From Paracoccaceae bacterium (GTDB lineage Bacteria; Pseudomonadota; Alphaproteobacteria; Rhodobacterales; Rhodobacteraceae), in contig WRPH01000019.1 in assembly GCA_009773375.1 (NCBI GenBank), forward strand, positions 1 to 64,000: DNA of 64,000 nt, read 5' to 3'. Made by a program: the position numbers and the translations under genes. The notes beneath the pieces are model-generated. The model was not told where the DNA came from, searched no databases, and worked only from the letters and a program-made list of their open reading frames with translations. Below, in pieces: positions 9,348 to 18,487 of this stretch. Every line of letters starts with the position of its first letter. Position 1 is the stretch's first letter.

Positions 9348-9770
9348 CGCCTGCCGCCCGTCGCCCCGTTGACTGTCCACATCCGCATCCTCTGACACCG
9401 CTGAAAACCTCGCCTTTTCACCGCCATATTGCAACGGCTTGCAAGCAGGTTGGCAGCGATGCGCTGCGAACCCGCCCCACCGGCCCCCCATCGCTGTGCA
9501 AAATTGCGCCGGTTCGAAAACGTCCGTTTGCCAAGCGCCGGTGAAATCACCAAAATGGCACACGAAACCGCAAGCTGTCCGCGCCCTATGCCACGCGTCT
9601 GCTACATCCCCGCACGGAACACCCGTTTCTGCATGAATGCCGCTATCCCACGCTAGTGCCGCCGCCGACCCAAGCCCTAAACTGGCAGCCGGTTCTAGGC
9701 GTGTCTGCCGGGGAAATATCCAGCCCCGATGGGGCGAACGATTTTGAAATACCTATCGGAGAATGACCCA
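9348..9770. other. Intergenic region between divergent LacI and caspase-like genes
   Basis: About 420 bases. It holds the LacI-family operator at 9429-9444 and the GGAG ribosome site near 9760 of the following gene. I see no gene, tRNA or convincing terminator in the rest; open frames here lack family resemblance and ribosome sites. Confidence 0.5.
9429..9444. promoter_or_regulatory. LacI-family operator upstream of the LacI gene
   Basis: TTGCAA-CGGC-TTGCAA: both half sites are identical to those of the palindrome at 5109-5124, with only the central four bases differing. It lies 82 bases upstream of the LacI-gene ATG (31 bases from the alternative GTG), fitting autorepression. Confidence 0.7.
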
Positions 9771-11402
9771 ATGCGCCTGCGCCTCGCTCTGTTTGCCCAA
9801 TGCTGTGCCACCATGGCTTTCGCGGTTTGCGCAAATGCCGAAGACGTCGCTCTGATCGTTGGCAATGCCGATTATGACAATGCCCCGCAGATCACCGATG
9901 CGGCCCCGCTGCTGGAGACCAAGCTTGCCTTTGAAAACGCGGGGTTTCTGGTGTTCACCGTCAATGACTGGACCCCGGATACCTGGCAAAGAGGCCTTGG
10001 CGCGGCCATTGCCAAGATGACCGACGCGGATCGCATCGTCGTGGTGCTGGCAGGGTATAGCGTGCATTCTGTGCGCGACGCCTGGCTTCTATCGACCGAT
10101 GCAGAAGACCCGGCAGGCTATACCATCGGCCAGCATGGCCTTTCCCTTGGGGCGATGATGGATCTTGCCACGCAGGCGCGGATGGCGGCGGTCGTGCTTG
10201 TCACAACTCCGGATGTCACATTCGAACTTGGGCTGGGATTGGCCCCCGGCGTTGGTCAGCCAAAAGTGCCCGATGGTGTGACGCTGATCAGCGGCTCCGG
10301 CGAAGCCTTGGCGCGTTTGTTGTCTGAAAAGTTGTTGCGCGAAGGCCAAAGCATCCGCACAGCGCTGTCACAAAGGCTTTCCGGCATCACCGTGTCGGGG
10401 GCTCAGCCCAGCGTTGCCCTCTTTCCCGGCACGCTCGCCACGTCACAATCCGACAGCACCGAGGAAGGTTATTGGCGCGCTGCCGCTGATCTGAATACCT
10501 CTGCTGGGTATCTGGCCTATATTTCGCAATACCCGCAAGGCGCCCATCTGGCCGAAGCCCGCGCCGCGATTGCAGCCTTGCGTGATGCGCCGGAACTGCA
10601 GGCGCAAGACACCGAAAACGCGCTTGGCCTGACCTCTTCGGCCCGCAAAGCCATCCAGCGCAATCTGACGGCGCTTGGTTATAACACCAACGGGGTGGAC
10701 GGCATTTTCGGGGCCGGCACCCGATCTGCGATCAGCCGGTGGCAGCGGGCGAAAGGCTTTGATGCCACCGGCTATGTCACCCGCGATCAGGTCGCCAGCC
10801 TCGACGCAGCCGCCAGCCAGCGCTTGCGCGAACAAGAGGCAGAAGCCGCGCGTCTGCAGGCCGCACAAGACCGCAAGGACCGCGCGTTCTGGCAAGACGT
10901 TGCTGCGGAAGGCGGCGAAGCAGAACTGCGCGCTTATCTGAAGGCCTTCCCCAAAGGCCTTTATGCCGATGTCGCAAAGGAACGCCTGAAGCGCATTGAG
11001 GATGATCGGTTGACCGCAAGTCAGGCGCAGGAACGCAAAGCCTGGGCCGATGCCAAGGCTGCAAATACCGTGGCGGCGTATCGCGATTACCTCAAGCAAT
11101 ACCCGAAAGGCCTGTTCGCGAAAGAAGCCCAGACGCGGATAAATGCGCTAGAGCGTCCCGCCGAGGATCAGGCTGCGATTGATGCCGCAAAGGCCGAAGA
11201 AAGCCGCGTCGCTGGCAATTCGGTGGTGCGCCTGATGGTTGAACAGCAACTGGCCAGCCTTGGTCTGAAGCCGGGCACAGTGGACGGCACGTTTACAGAC
11301 GCCACCCGCACCGCCCTGCGCGCCTACCAAACCTCACGCGGGATGGCTGCGACGGGTTATGTCACCCAGACCACCTTGCTGCGGTTGCTCAGCGGTCAGT
11401 GA
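9771..11402 (+). CDS. Secreted caspase-like (peptidase C14 fold) protein with two peptidoglycan-binding domains
   Basis: 543 residues from ATG 9771, with GGAG 13 bases upstream. Signal peptide 1-23 (cleavage after CANA). Residues 24-220 look like a caspase domain: VALIVGNADYDNA at the start, strand RIVVVLAGYSVHS and RDAWLLSTDAEDP. The catalytic His of the usual GHG is replaced (GYSVHS), and the strand that should carry DxC reads VVLVTTPD, so it is probably inactive. There are three AYxxYLxxYPxG repeats (about 247-264 and two in 390-460), PG_binding_1 domains at about 288-345 and 485-543, and a Glu/Ala-rich coil between them. A role at the cell wall is inferred. It ends 6 bases from the convergent GntR gene. 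Confidence 0.75.
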   Translation: MRLRLALFAQCCATMAFAVCANAEDVALIVGNADYDNAPQITDAAPLLETKLAFENAGFLVFTVNDWTPDTWQRGLGAAIAKMTDADRIVVVLAGYSVHSVRDAWLLSTDAEDPAGYTIGQHGLSLGAMMDLATQARMAAVVLVTTPDVTFELGLGLAPGVGQPKVPDGVTLISGSGEALARLLSEKLLREGQSIRTALSQRLSGITVSGAQPSVALFPGTLATSQSDSTEEGYWRAAADLNTSAGYLAYISQYPQGAHLAEARAAIAALRDAPELQAQDTENALGLTSSARKAIQRNLTALGYNTNGVDGIFGAGTRSAISRWQRAKGFDATGYVTRDQVASLDAAASQRLREQEAEAARLQAAQDRKDRAFWQDVAAEGGEAELRAYLKAFPKGLYADVAKERLKRIEDDRLTASQAQERKAWADAKAANTVAAYRDYLKQYPKGLFAKEAQTRINALERPAEDQAAIDAAKAEESRVAGNSVVRLMVEQQLASLGLKPGTVDGTFTDATRTALRAYQTSRGMAATGYVTQTTLLRLLSGQ

Positions 11403-11408
11403 CCGGCC

Positions 11409-12119
11409 TTATTCTGGTAGCCCCAGTGCGATGCCCTTCGCGTAGTTTTCCCGCATGAATGACAGAAAATTATCGCGGAATTGCCGGGTATGGGCATGCG
11501 CCAGCGCATCGGCCTGTTCGACATCGCGCGCCCGGATCGCTTCCAGCATGTCGGCATGTTCGTCGGTCAGCAGGTCGCCGTCCTGCGTGCGTTCGAGAAA
11601 TTCGAAATGCAGGTGCAGCATCCGCCGCCCCTGATCCAGCAGCTTTTCATAGAATCCCGCCAGGAACGGGTTTTTCCCGGCAACAGCAATCGCCATGTGA
11701 AACTGCTTGTTGGCCTCAGACATCGTCAGATGGTTGCCAGTTTGCACCGCCGCCTCAAACTCCACCTGCCGTTGCGCAATCGCCTGCAAATCCGCGTCGG
11801 TGCGCAGCGAAGCCGCCAGCCGGGTGTTCATCCGCTGGGCAATATCCAGTGCCTCGACATATTTCGGAAAGCTCATCACGTCGATCGGCGAAACAATGGT
11901 GGACCGGTTCGCCAGCGTCACCACCAGATCATCGCCCGCCAGCCGGATCAGCGCCTCGCGCACGGGGGAACGCGACATGCCGAACCGCTCGGCCAGCGTG
12001 GTTTCATCCAGAAGTTGCCCCGGAGCCAGCGCAAGCGACAGAATCTCATCGCGCAAGGTTTCATAGGCCAGCTTCCAGCCGGTTCCTTTGGCGCGCTTGA
12101 CCGCGATATCGTCTTCCAT
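11409..12119 (-). CDS. GntR-family regulator, FCD subfamily
   Basis: 236 residues. ATG 12119 follows AGGAG; earlier in-frame ATGs lack a site. N-terminal winged helix with LAPGQLLDETTLAERFGMSRSPVREALIRL, then an all-helical FCD ligand domain whose metal-type residues include HMAIAVAGKNPF and DEHADMLEAI...HAHTRQF. It is divergent from the hydroxyproline-type operon (dapA-like gene at 12317), so it is most likely its repressor, with hydroxyproline or a catabolite as effector. Confidence 0.88.
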   Translation of the reverse strand: MEDDIAVKRAKGTGWKLAYETLRDEILSLALAPGQLLDETTLAERFGMSRSPVREALIRLAGDDLVVTLANRSTIVSPIDVMSFPKYVEALDIAQRMNTRLAASLRTDADLQAIAQRQVEFEAAVQTGNHLTMSEANKQFHMAIAVAGKNPFLAGFYEKLLDQGRRMLHLHFEFLERTQDGDLLTDEHADMLEAIRARDVEQADALAHAHTRQFRDNFLSFMRENYAKGIALGLPE

Positions 12120-12164
12120 GGCTGGCTCCTGTTGCTGGCTTTTCATAGGCGGTGCGAAAACAAA

Positions 12165-12185
12165 TGTCGACACATTGTATGTAGT
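12165..12185. promoter_or_regulatory. Candidate GntR operator in the divergent spacer
   Basis: The 197-base spacer between the GntR gene and the dapA-like gene contains the palindrome TGTCGACA (12165-12172), followed by ACAT-TGT-ATGT (12172-12182, a second dyad). Position and AT-richness against the local GC background suggest the regulator site. The match to an FCD consensus is loose. Confidence 0.3.
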
Positions 12186-12316
12186 GCTTGCGTTGTCGGC
12201 ACGCTGTCGGCAGAATACGGACATGACGGCACGCGGATCAGATTCGCCCACCGTGCCCCGCCCCGCCCCGCCGTGCCTGCCCGCATTGATCCGCCCGATC
12301 TGAAAGGACTCCGACC

Positions 12317-13198
12317 ATGAAACTTCAAGGCGTGATGCCAGCCCTTGTCACCCCGTTTGACGCAAGCGGCGCGATTGATTTCGCCGCCTTCAAGACCCAC
12401 CTGACCAACCTGCGCGCCGCTGGCGTCACCGGCTGGGTGCCGTGCGGGTCTTCGGGCGAATACAACCTGATGTCGGATGCCGAGCGCGAGTCGGTGCTGC
12501 ACTTCGTCAAGGATTTCGCCACCCCCGGTGAAATCCTGATCGCGGGTACCAATGCGCCGCATACCGCAGGTGTGATCGCCAATACCAAGCGCGCCAAAGA
12601 AATCGGTTATGACACGGTCTTGCTGGCAACGCCGTTCTACACCAAGCCGACCCAAGCCGAATTGATCAAGCATTTCATGGCGGTGCTGGATGCGGTCGAT
12701 GTCAATATCGTGCTGTATTCCTACCCCGACAAAGACGGTGTCGAATTGGGCTGGGAAGTGCTGGATGCGCTGGCCGACCATCCGCGGGTGATCGGCATCA
12801 AGGAAAGCTCGGGTTCCTTGCAGCGCGCCATCGGCATTGCCACCCGTTACGCCGGGCGGATTCAGCTGGTGTCCGGCTCTGACGATATCGCGCTGGATTT
12901 CATGTTCTGGGGTGCCGACAGCTGGATCTGCGGTCCGGCCAACTGCATGGCCAAGGCGGTTTGCGATCTGGACCGCACCTATCGGTCGGGGGATCTGGCG
13001 AAAGCCAAGACGCAGATGGCGACGCTCTATACCGCGATGAACATTCTTGAATCCGGCAAATTCGTGCAAAAGCTGAAATATGGCTGTGAATTGCAGGGCA
13101 CCCCGGTTGGCGAATGCCGCATGCCGCTGGGGCCGCTCACCGCAGAAGAAAAGGCCGATTTCGCCGCCGCGATGCAGCCGATCATCAACTGGAAATAA
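12317..13198 (+). CDS. DapA-family deaminase/aldolase, probable pyrroline-4-hydroxy-2-carboxylate deaminase
   Basis: 293-residue class I aldolase of the dihydrodipicolinate synthase family. Schiff-base Lys162 in GIKESSGS, Tyr134/136 in VLYSYPD, and carboxylate-binding CGSSGEYN at 43-50. ATG 12317 has AAGGA upstream. With a D-amino-acid dehydrogenase, an aldehyde dehydrogenase and a proline racemase homologue behind it, the expected reaction is conversion of 1-pyrroline-4-hydroxy-2-carboxylate to 2-oxoglutarate semialdehyde plus ammonia. KDG or other aldolase activity remains possible. Confidence 0.8.
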   Translation: MKLQGVMPALVTPFDASGAIDFAAFKTHLTNLRAAGVTGWVPCGSSGEYNLMSDAERESVLHFVKDFATPGEILIAGTNAPHTAGVIANTKRAKEIGYDTVLLATPFYTKPTQAELIKHFMAVLDAVDVNIVLYSYPDKDGVELGWEVLDALADHPRVIGIKESSGSLQRAIGIATRYAGRIQLVSGSDDIALDFMFWGADSWICGPANCMAKAVCDLDRTYRSGDLAKAKTQMATLYTAMNILESGKFVQKLKYGCELQGTPVGECRMPLGPLTAEEKADFAAAMQPIINWK

Positions 13199-13205
13199 CC
13201 AATCC

Positions 13206-13226
13206 GGGCGGCTGTCAGAGCCGCCC
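13206..13226 (+). other. Intercistronic hairpin
   Basis: GGGCGGCT, 5-base loop, AGCCGCCC: a perfect 8-bp stem 8 bases after the dapA-like stop and 20 before the next ATG. There is no T-run, so mRNA stabilisation or partial attenuation is likelier than full termination. Confidence 0.45.
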
Positions 13227-13246
13227 GACCGCTTCAGGGGGGACGC

Positions 13247-14463
13247 ATGACCACAGTTGTCATCGGCGCGGGCATCATCGGCACCGCCATCGCACATGAT
13301 CTGCAACGTCGCGGCCAGCAGGTCTTGCTGCTGGATCGCGACGCCCCCGGCCGTGGCGCATCATTCGGCAACATGGCCTCGATTGCCGTGACCGAATTCA
13401 TGCCCGCCTCGCGCCCCTCGGTCTGGAAACAGATCCCCGGCTGGATGCTGGACCCGGAAGGCCCGGTCCGCATCCGCCCCAGCTATATGCCGCGTCTGCT
13501 GCCGTGGTTCTTGCGCTTCATCGCCGCCTCGCGCCCGTCCAAACTGCGTGCGCTGGAGGCCGAGGGGGCCGCTCTGTGCGCCCGATCCTTGGATGACACG
13601 CTGGCGCTGTTGCGCGAAACCGGGCTGGAAAACCAGATCAGCGACGAAGGCTGCCTGTCGCTTTACACCGACGAGGCCGAATTCAAGGCCGACCGCGACC
13701 ACATTGAAATCCTGGACCGTTTCGGCTTCCCGCATGAGGTGATCGGGCGGCAGGCCATCAAGGCGCTGGAACCCGAACTGTCCGACAAGATCGGCATGGC
13801 GGTGCGCTTTCCGCAAAACCGCTCGATGCGCGACCCCTACTCGCCGAACGCTTTACCGCGCTTGGCGGTCGGATCGACACCGGCGAGGTCACAGGCTTCA
13901 CCCGTGCCGACAGCATCCGCGAGGTGGTGCTGAAAGACGGTCGCCGCATCGCCGCCGACGCGGTGGTGATCTGCGCCGGGGCGTTCTCGGGCCGGCTGTC
14001 GGCGATGTTGGGCGAACCGATCCCGCTGGAAACCGAGCGCGGCTACCACACCCAGATCATGGCCCCCGGCATCAGCATGAAACATTCGATCATCTGGCCC
14101 GCCCGCGCCTTCATGGTCACGCCCACGGCGGGCGGCATCCGGGTTGGTGGCACCGTCGAAATGGCCGGGCTTGACGCCGCCCCCGACTATCGCCGCGCCA
14201 AGATCACCGTCCGCCGCGCCCGCGAAGCGCTGCCGGCCCTGCGCTGTGAAGACTTCACCGAATGGATGGGCCACCGCCCGGCCTTGCCCGATACCGTGCC
14301 GATCCTGTCAGCCTCGGCCAAGACCAAGGGCGTGTTTTACGCCACCGGTCACGGCCATCTCGGCCTGACCTATGCCGCCACCACCGCGCGGCTGATGGGC
14401 GATCTGATCACCGGGGCCAAGCCGCAGCTGGATCTGCACCCCTACCGCGTCAACAGGTTCTGA
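13247..14463 (+). pseudogene. FAD-dependent D-amino-acid (D-hydroxyproline) dehydrogenase, frameshifted
   Basis: DadA-type flavoenzyme of about 410 residues in two frames. The first (13247 to ~13842) has VVIGAGIIGTAIAHDL (FAD fold) and RGASFGNMASIAVTE, and runs to SMRDPY. The second continues from LAERFTALGGRID to TGA 14463, with GRRIAADAVVICAGAFSG and the C-terminal FAD segment ATGHGHLGLTYAATTA. Joining them needs one base (or 3n+1 bases) at 13840-13845. It would oxidise cis-4-hydroxy-D-proline to the pyrroline. Neighbours are intact, so either a recent mutation or a read error. It touches the aldehyde dehydrogenase start. Confidence 0.8.
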
Positions 14464-14464
14464 G

Positions 14465-15934
14465 ATGAAATCCGCTTTCTTTATCAACGGACTCTGGGTT
14501 GGCCCTGCCAATGGCCAGACTCTGCCGGTGATCGACCCTGCCACCGAAACGGTGATCCACCACATCCCCGCTGGCAGCGCCGCCGACGCCAACGCCGCCG
14601 TGCAAGCCGCCCGTGCCGCCTTTGATCACGGGCCGTGGCCACGCCTGACCGGGCATCAGCGTGCGCAGGTGTTGCGCGCCATCGCCAAGGGCATCCGCGA
14701 CCGCCTGCCGGAACTCGCCCGGCTGGAAGTGCGCGATAACGGCAAACCGCTGCCCGAGGCCGAGTGGGATCTGGCCGACGCAGCCGGCTGTTTCGACTAT
14801 TACGCCGGGCTGGCCGAAGGCCTTGACGGCGCGGTCGAACCCATCGCGCTGCCCGATCCGCGCTTTACCGCCAAGGCCGTGCGCGAACCCATCGGCGTTG
14901 CGGGCGCGATCATCCCGTGGAACTATCCCTTGCTGATGGCGGCGTGGAAGGTGGCTCCGGCGCTGGCGGCGGGCTGCTGCATGGTGCTGAAACCTTCCGA
15001 ACACACCTCGCTCACCGCGTTGGAACTGGGCGAGATTGTCAACGCAGCCGGTTTGCCGCCAGGAGTGCTGAACATCGTCACCGGTCTGGGGGCCGAGGTC
15101 GGGCAGGCGATTGCCGAACACCCCGGCGTTGACAAGCTGGCCTTCACCGGCTCGGTGCCGACCGGGGCACGGTTGATGGCAACCGCCGCCCGTGATGTGA
15201 AGAACATCAGCCTTGAACTGGGCGGCAAGTCGCCTTTCGTGGTCTTTGCCGACAGCGATATCGAAAAAGCCGTCGAATGGATCATGTTCGGCATTTTCTG
15301 GAATCAGGGGCAGGTCTGTTCGGCCACTTCACGCGTGCTTGTCGAAGCGCCGCTTTACCCCAAACTGCTGGAGCGCCTGTTGATCGAGGCGCAAAAGATC
15401 AAGATCGGCAATGGCTTGCAACCCGGCACCCTGCTTGGCCCGCTGGTCAACGATCTGCAATATCGCAAGGTGCTGGCCGCCATCGACCGCGCCGTCGCAC
15501 AAGGCGCGACGCTGGCTTGCGGTGGCAAGGCGGCAGGTTTCGAGACGGGCTATTTCGTCGCCCCCACCGTGCTGACCGACGTGCCGCTGGATGCCGAGGC
15601 ATGGTGCGAGGAAATCTTCGGCCCGGTCGTCTGTATCCGCCCATTCGACAGCGAGGCAGAGGCAATCGCGCTGGCCAATGACAGCCGCTTCGGCCTTGCC
15701 GCCGCCGTGATGTCCGCCGACACCGCCCGTGCCGAACGCGTCGCCGCCGCTTTCCGCGCCGGCATCGTCTGGATCAACTGTAGCCAGCCCACCTTTACCG
15801 AAGCGCCGTGGGGCGGTTACAAACAGTCCGGCATCGGCCGCGAATTGGGTCACTGGGGCTTGGACAACTATCTGGAAACCAAACAAATCACCCGTCTGAT
15901 CAGTGACGCGCCATGGGGATGGTATATCAAATGA
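14465..15934 (+). CDS. NAD(P)-dependent aldehyde dehydrogenase, probable 2-oxoglutarate semialdehyde dehydrogenase
   Basis: 489 residues of the ALDH superfamily with all key residues: Asn153 in PWNYPL, KPSEHT, GS at 229-230 of FTGSVPTG, general base Glu251 in LELGGKSP, and nucleophile Cys285 in NQGQVCSA. Sequence style is close to betaine/aminoaldehyde dehydrogenases. In this operon the last step of hydroxyproline breakdown (2-oxoglutarate semialdehyde to 2-oxoglutarate) is the natural job. The substrate is inference. Its TGA overlaps the racemase ATG (ATGA). Confidence 0.82.
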   Translation: MKSAFFINGLWVGPANGQTLPVIDPATETVIHHIPAGSAADANAAVQAARAAFDHGPWPRLTGHQRAQVLRAIAKGIRDRLPELARLEVRDNGKPLPEAEWDLADAAGCFDYYAGLAEGLDGAVEPIALPDPRFTAKAVREPIGVAGAIIPWNYPLLMAAWKVAPALAAGCCMVLKPSEHTSLTALELGEIVNAAGLPPGVLNIVTGLGAEVGQAIAEHPGVDKLAFTGSVPTGARLMATAARDVKNISLELGGKSPFVVFADSDIEKAVEWIMFGIFWNQGQVCSATSRVLVEAPLYPKLLERLLIEAQKIKIGNGLQPGTLLGPLVNDLQYRKVLAAIDRAVAQGATLACGGKAAGFETGYFVAPTVLTDVPLDAEAWCEEIFGPVVCIRPFDSEAEAIALANDSRFGLAAAVMSADTARAERVAAAFRAGIVWINCSQPTFTEAPWGGYKQSGIGRELGHWGLDNYLETKQITRLISDAPWGWYIK

Positions 15935-16965
15935 AATTCGAACAAAGCCTCGAATTGCTGCTGGTGCATGCGCAGGGCGAGATCGGCAAGGTCATCGTTG
16001 CAGGTGCACCTGAAATTCCCGGCGCGACCATCCTTGAAAAGATGAACCATATCAACGAAGTGGATGATAGTCTCCGCCGCTTCGTCACCTTTGAACCCCG
16101 CGCCCATGTGGCGATGACGGTCAACCTGCTGCTGCCACCCTGCCGCCCCGATGCCGACGCCGCCTTCATCGTGCTGCAACCCGACCGGGCGCATCCGATG
16201 TCGGGGTCAAACTGCATCTGCGTGGTGACAGCGCTGCTGGAAAGCGGTCGGGTGCAAATGGTCGAACCCGAAACCACCGTCCGGCTGGATACCGCCGCAG
16301 GCCTGATCATCGCCCGTGCGCGCTGTGAAAATGGGCGCTGCCTGTCGGTCAGCCTCGATAACGTGCCCGCCTTCGCGGTGCAGCTTGCAGCACCAATTGC
16401 CACGCCGAAATGGGGCATGATCAAAGCCGACATCGCTTTTGGCGGCGTGTTCTACGCGCTGGTCGATGTCGGGCAGGTCGGCCTGTCCATCGGCCCCGAA
16501 CATGCCCGCGAACTGGCCGAGGCTGGTATTGAAATCAGGGCGCTGCTGAAGGATCAGATCAGCGTCGCGCACCCCGAAATGCCCTCGCTGAACGAGGTCG
16601 CCTATGTGATGTTCCGCGAGCCAGAGGCCGATGGCACCATCCGCACCTGCACCACGCTGAAGCCGGGCCGGGTGGATCGGTCGCCCTGCGGCACCGGGTC
16701 TTCGGCCAATCTGGCGGTGCTGCACGCGCTGGGGCAGGTCAAGGTCGGTGATATGCGCATGTCGCGCTCCACCATTGGCGGCACCTTCACGGCGGAAGCC
16801 ATCGGCGAAACCAGCGTCGGCCCCTACAAGGCGGTGCTGCCGCGCATCACCGGGCAGGCGTGGATTTACGGGCGCGAAACCCTGCGGATCAGCCCGGATG
16901 ACCCGTTCCCACAAGGCTTTGCGCTGTCTGACACCTGGGGTCCACAGATCGGCGACTTGCTGTGA
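15931..16965 (+). CDS. Proline racemase-family protein, Ser/Cys type (hydroxyproline 2-epimerase or 3-hydroxyproline dehydratase)
   Basis: 344 residues. ATG 15931 overlaps the ALDH stop. The two acid/base positions are Ser91 (HPMSGSN, usually MCGH) and Cys253 (SPCGTGSSA). Cys/Cys pairs mark proline racemase and 4-hydroxyproline epimerase, while Thr/Cys marks trans-3-hydroxyproline dehydratase. Ser/Cys members have been reported with epimerase and/or dehydratase activity, so the exact reaction is open. The operon (DapA-like, DadA-like, ALDH) favours a trans-4-hydroxy-L-proline epimerase feeding D-hydroxyproline oxidation. The usual GHG after the first site is also altered to GSN. Confidence 0.78.
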   Translation: MKFEQSLELLLVHAQGEIGKVIVAGAPEIPGATILEKMNHINEVDDSLRRFVTFEPRAHVAMTVNLLLPPCRPDADAAFIVLQPDRAHPMSGSNCICVVTALLESGRVQMVEPETTVRLDTAAGLIIARARCENGRCLSVSLDNVPAFAVQLAAPIATPKWGMIKADIAFGGVFYALVDVGQVGLSIGPEHARELAEAGIEIRALLKDQISVAHPEMPSLNEVAYVMFREPEADGTIRTCTTLKPGRVDRSPCGTGSSANLAVLHALGQVKVGDMRMSRSTIGGTFTAEAIGETSVGPYKAVLPRITGQAWIYGRETLRISPDDPFPQGFALSDTWGPQIGDLL

Positions 16966-17714
16966 CGCTGCACGGCCAAAGCATCCTTGTCACCGGCGCG
17001 ACCGGCGCTATCGGCCAAGCCATCTGCCAATCGCTTGCCGCCGAAGGCGCGCGGGTGGTGATCCACTACGCCCGCAACCGCGCCGCCGCCGAGGCTCTGC
17101 TGGCCCGCATCGGCGGCAACGGCTGCTGCATCGCCGCCGATCTGGCCGACCCCGCCGCTGCCACCGCGCTCTGGGATCGGGCCACCGCTGCGGAAACCCG
17201 CCTGCACGGGCTGGTCAACAATGCCGGTATCCGGTCAGAAGTCGACGTCGATGCCCCGCTTGCCGATTGGCAAGCGGTGTGGGACCGCGAATTCCGCGTC
17301 AATTTCCTTGCCGCCGTCGATCTGACCCGCGCCGCCATCCGGCACTTTCGTCGCCACGGCGGCGGGCGCATCGTCAACATGGCATCGCGCGCCGGGCAAC
17401 GCGGCTACAGCGCCAACGCCATGGCTTACGGGGCGTCGAAAGCCGCGCTGATCAATCTGACCAAATCGGTGGCGCAAAGCCACGGCCATGAAGGCATCAC
17501 AGCACTTGCCCTAGCCCCTGGCTGGGTCCGCACCGACATGGCCGAAGCCTTCATCGCCCAGCACGGCGAGGCCGCAGCGCTGAACGGCATCCCGATTGGC
17601 CGCATGGCAACCCCGGAAGAAATCGGCGAGCTGATAGCCTTCGCCTTCCGCCCCAGCCAGTCCTCGCTGAATGGCGCAGTGCTGGATGTGAACGGCGGCA
17701 GCTATCTGCGTTAA
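16962..17714 (+). CDS. Short-chain dehydrogenase/reductase
   Basis: 250 residues. The GTG start at 16962 overlaps the racemase TGA (GTGA). Classical SDR: cofactor motif TGATGAIGQAI, NNAG at about 85, catalytic Ser in NMASRAGQ, and Tyr-x3-Lys in AYGASKAAL, ending NGGSYLR. Translational coupling ties it to the hydroxyproline operon, but none of the standard four steps needs an SDR. It may handle a related hydroxylated proline or side substrate. Confidence 0.8.
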   Translation: MTLHGQSILVTGATGAIGQAICQSLAAEGARVVIHYARNRAAAEALLARIGGNGCCIAADLADPAAATALWDRATAAETRLHGLVNNAGIRSEVDVDAPLADWQAVWDREFRVNFLAAVDLTRAAIRHFRRHGGGRIVNMASRAGQRGYSANAMAYGASKAALINLTKSVAQSHGHEGITALALAPGWVRTDMAEAFIAQHGEAAALNGIPIGRMATPEEIGELIAFAFRPSQSSLNGAVLDVNGGSYLR

Positions 17715-17724
17715 GGAGAAGACC

Positions 17725-18477
17725 ATGCGTTTCATCAACAAAATTGTCGTCGTCACCGGGGCCGCTGGCGGCATCGGATCGGCGATCTGCGCCCGTTTCG
17801 CCAGCGAAGGTGCGCAGGTGATCGTCACCGACATCACCGCCGAAGGGGCCGAGGCCACCGCCGCCAGCCTCCGCGCCACGGGGGGCAGCGCCCGTGCCAC
17901 CGCGCATGACATCTCTACCGCCGAGGGCTGCAAGGCGCTGGTCGCTGACGTGATCGCCACCGAGGGCCGCATTGACGTTTTGTGCAACAACGCCGGCATC
18001 AACCGTCGCGGCAACCTGCTGGCGCTGACGCCCGAGGATTGGCGGCTGTCTTTCGCCGTCAATATCGACGCGATGTTCCACATCTGCCAAGCCGCGCTGC
18101 CGCATATGATCGCGGCGGGCGGCGGCGCGATTGTGAACACCGCCTCGCAATGGGGGCTGCACCCCGCGCCCAACCACATCGCCTACAACGTCACCAAGGC
18201 CGCAGTCGCCAGCTTTACCCAGAACCTCGCCCGCGATTACGCGCCGCAAAACATCCGCGTCAACGCCGTCTGCCCCGGAGAGATTCACACCCCGATGCTG
18301 GAGGCCGGGGTGAAACGGTCGGGCCGCAGCATTGCCGATCTGGATAAAATGGTGCCCTATGGCCGCATCGGCAAACCCGAGGAAGTGGCGGCGCTGGTCG
18401 CTTTTCTGGCCTCGGACGAGGCGGCGTTCATGTGTGGGTCACTGGTGGAAATAACCGGCGCGCAGGCGGTGGCATAA
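17725..18477 (+). CDS. Short-chain dehydrogenase/reductase
   Basis: 250 residues. ATG 17725 follows AAGGAG. VTGAAGGIGSAICARF cofactor loop, CNNAGIN, NTASQWG, AYNVTKAAV (Tyr-x3-Lys) and the C-terminal ITGAQAVA in place of the usual VDGG. It lies 10 bases after the previous SDR, from which it clearly differs. The substrate is unknown; a polyol or hydroxy acid is likely for this subfamily. Confidence 0.8.
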   Translation: MRFINKIVVVTGAAGGIGSAICARFASEGAQVIVTDITAEGAEATAASLRATGGSARATAHDISTAEGCKALVADVIATEGRIDVLCNNAGINRRGNLLALTPEDWRLSFAVNIDAMFHICQAALPHMIAAGGGAIVNTASQWGLHPAPNHIAYNVTKAAVASFTQNLARDYAPQNIRVNAVCPGEIHTPMLEAGVKRSGRSIADLDKMVPYGRIGKPEEVAALVAFLASDEAAFMCGSLVEITGAQAVA

Positions 18478-18487
18478 GGGGAACAGC

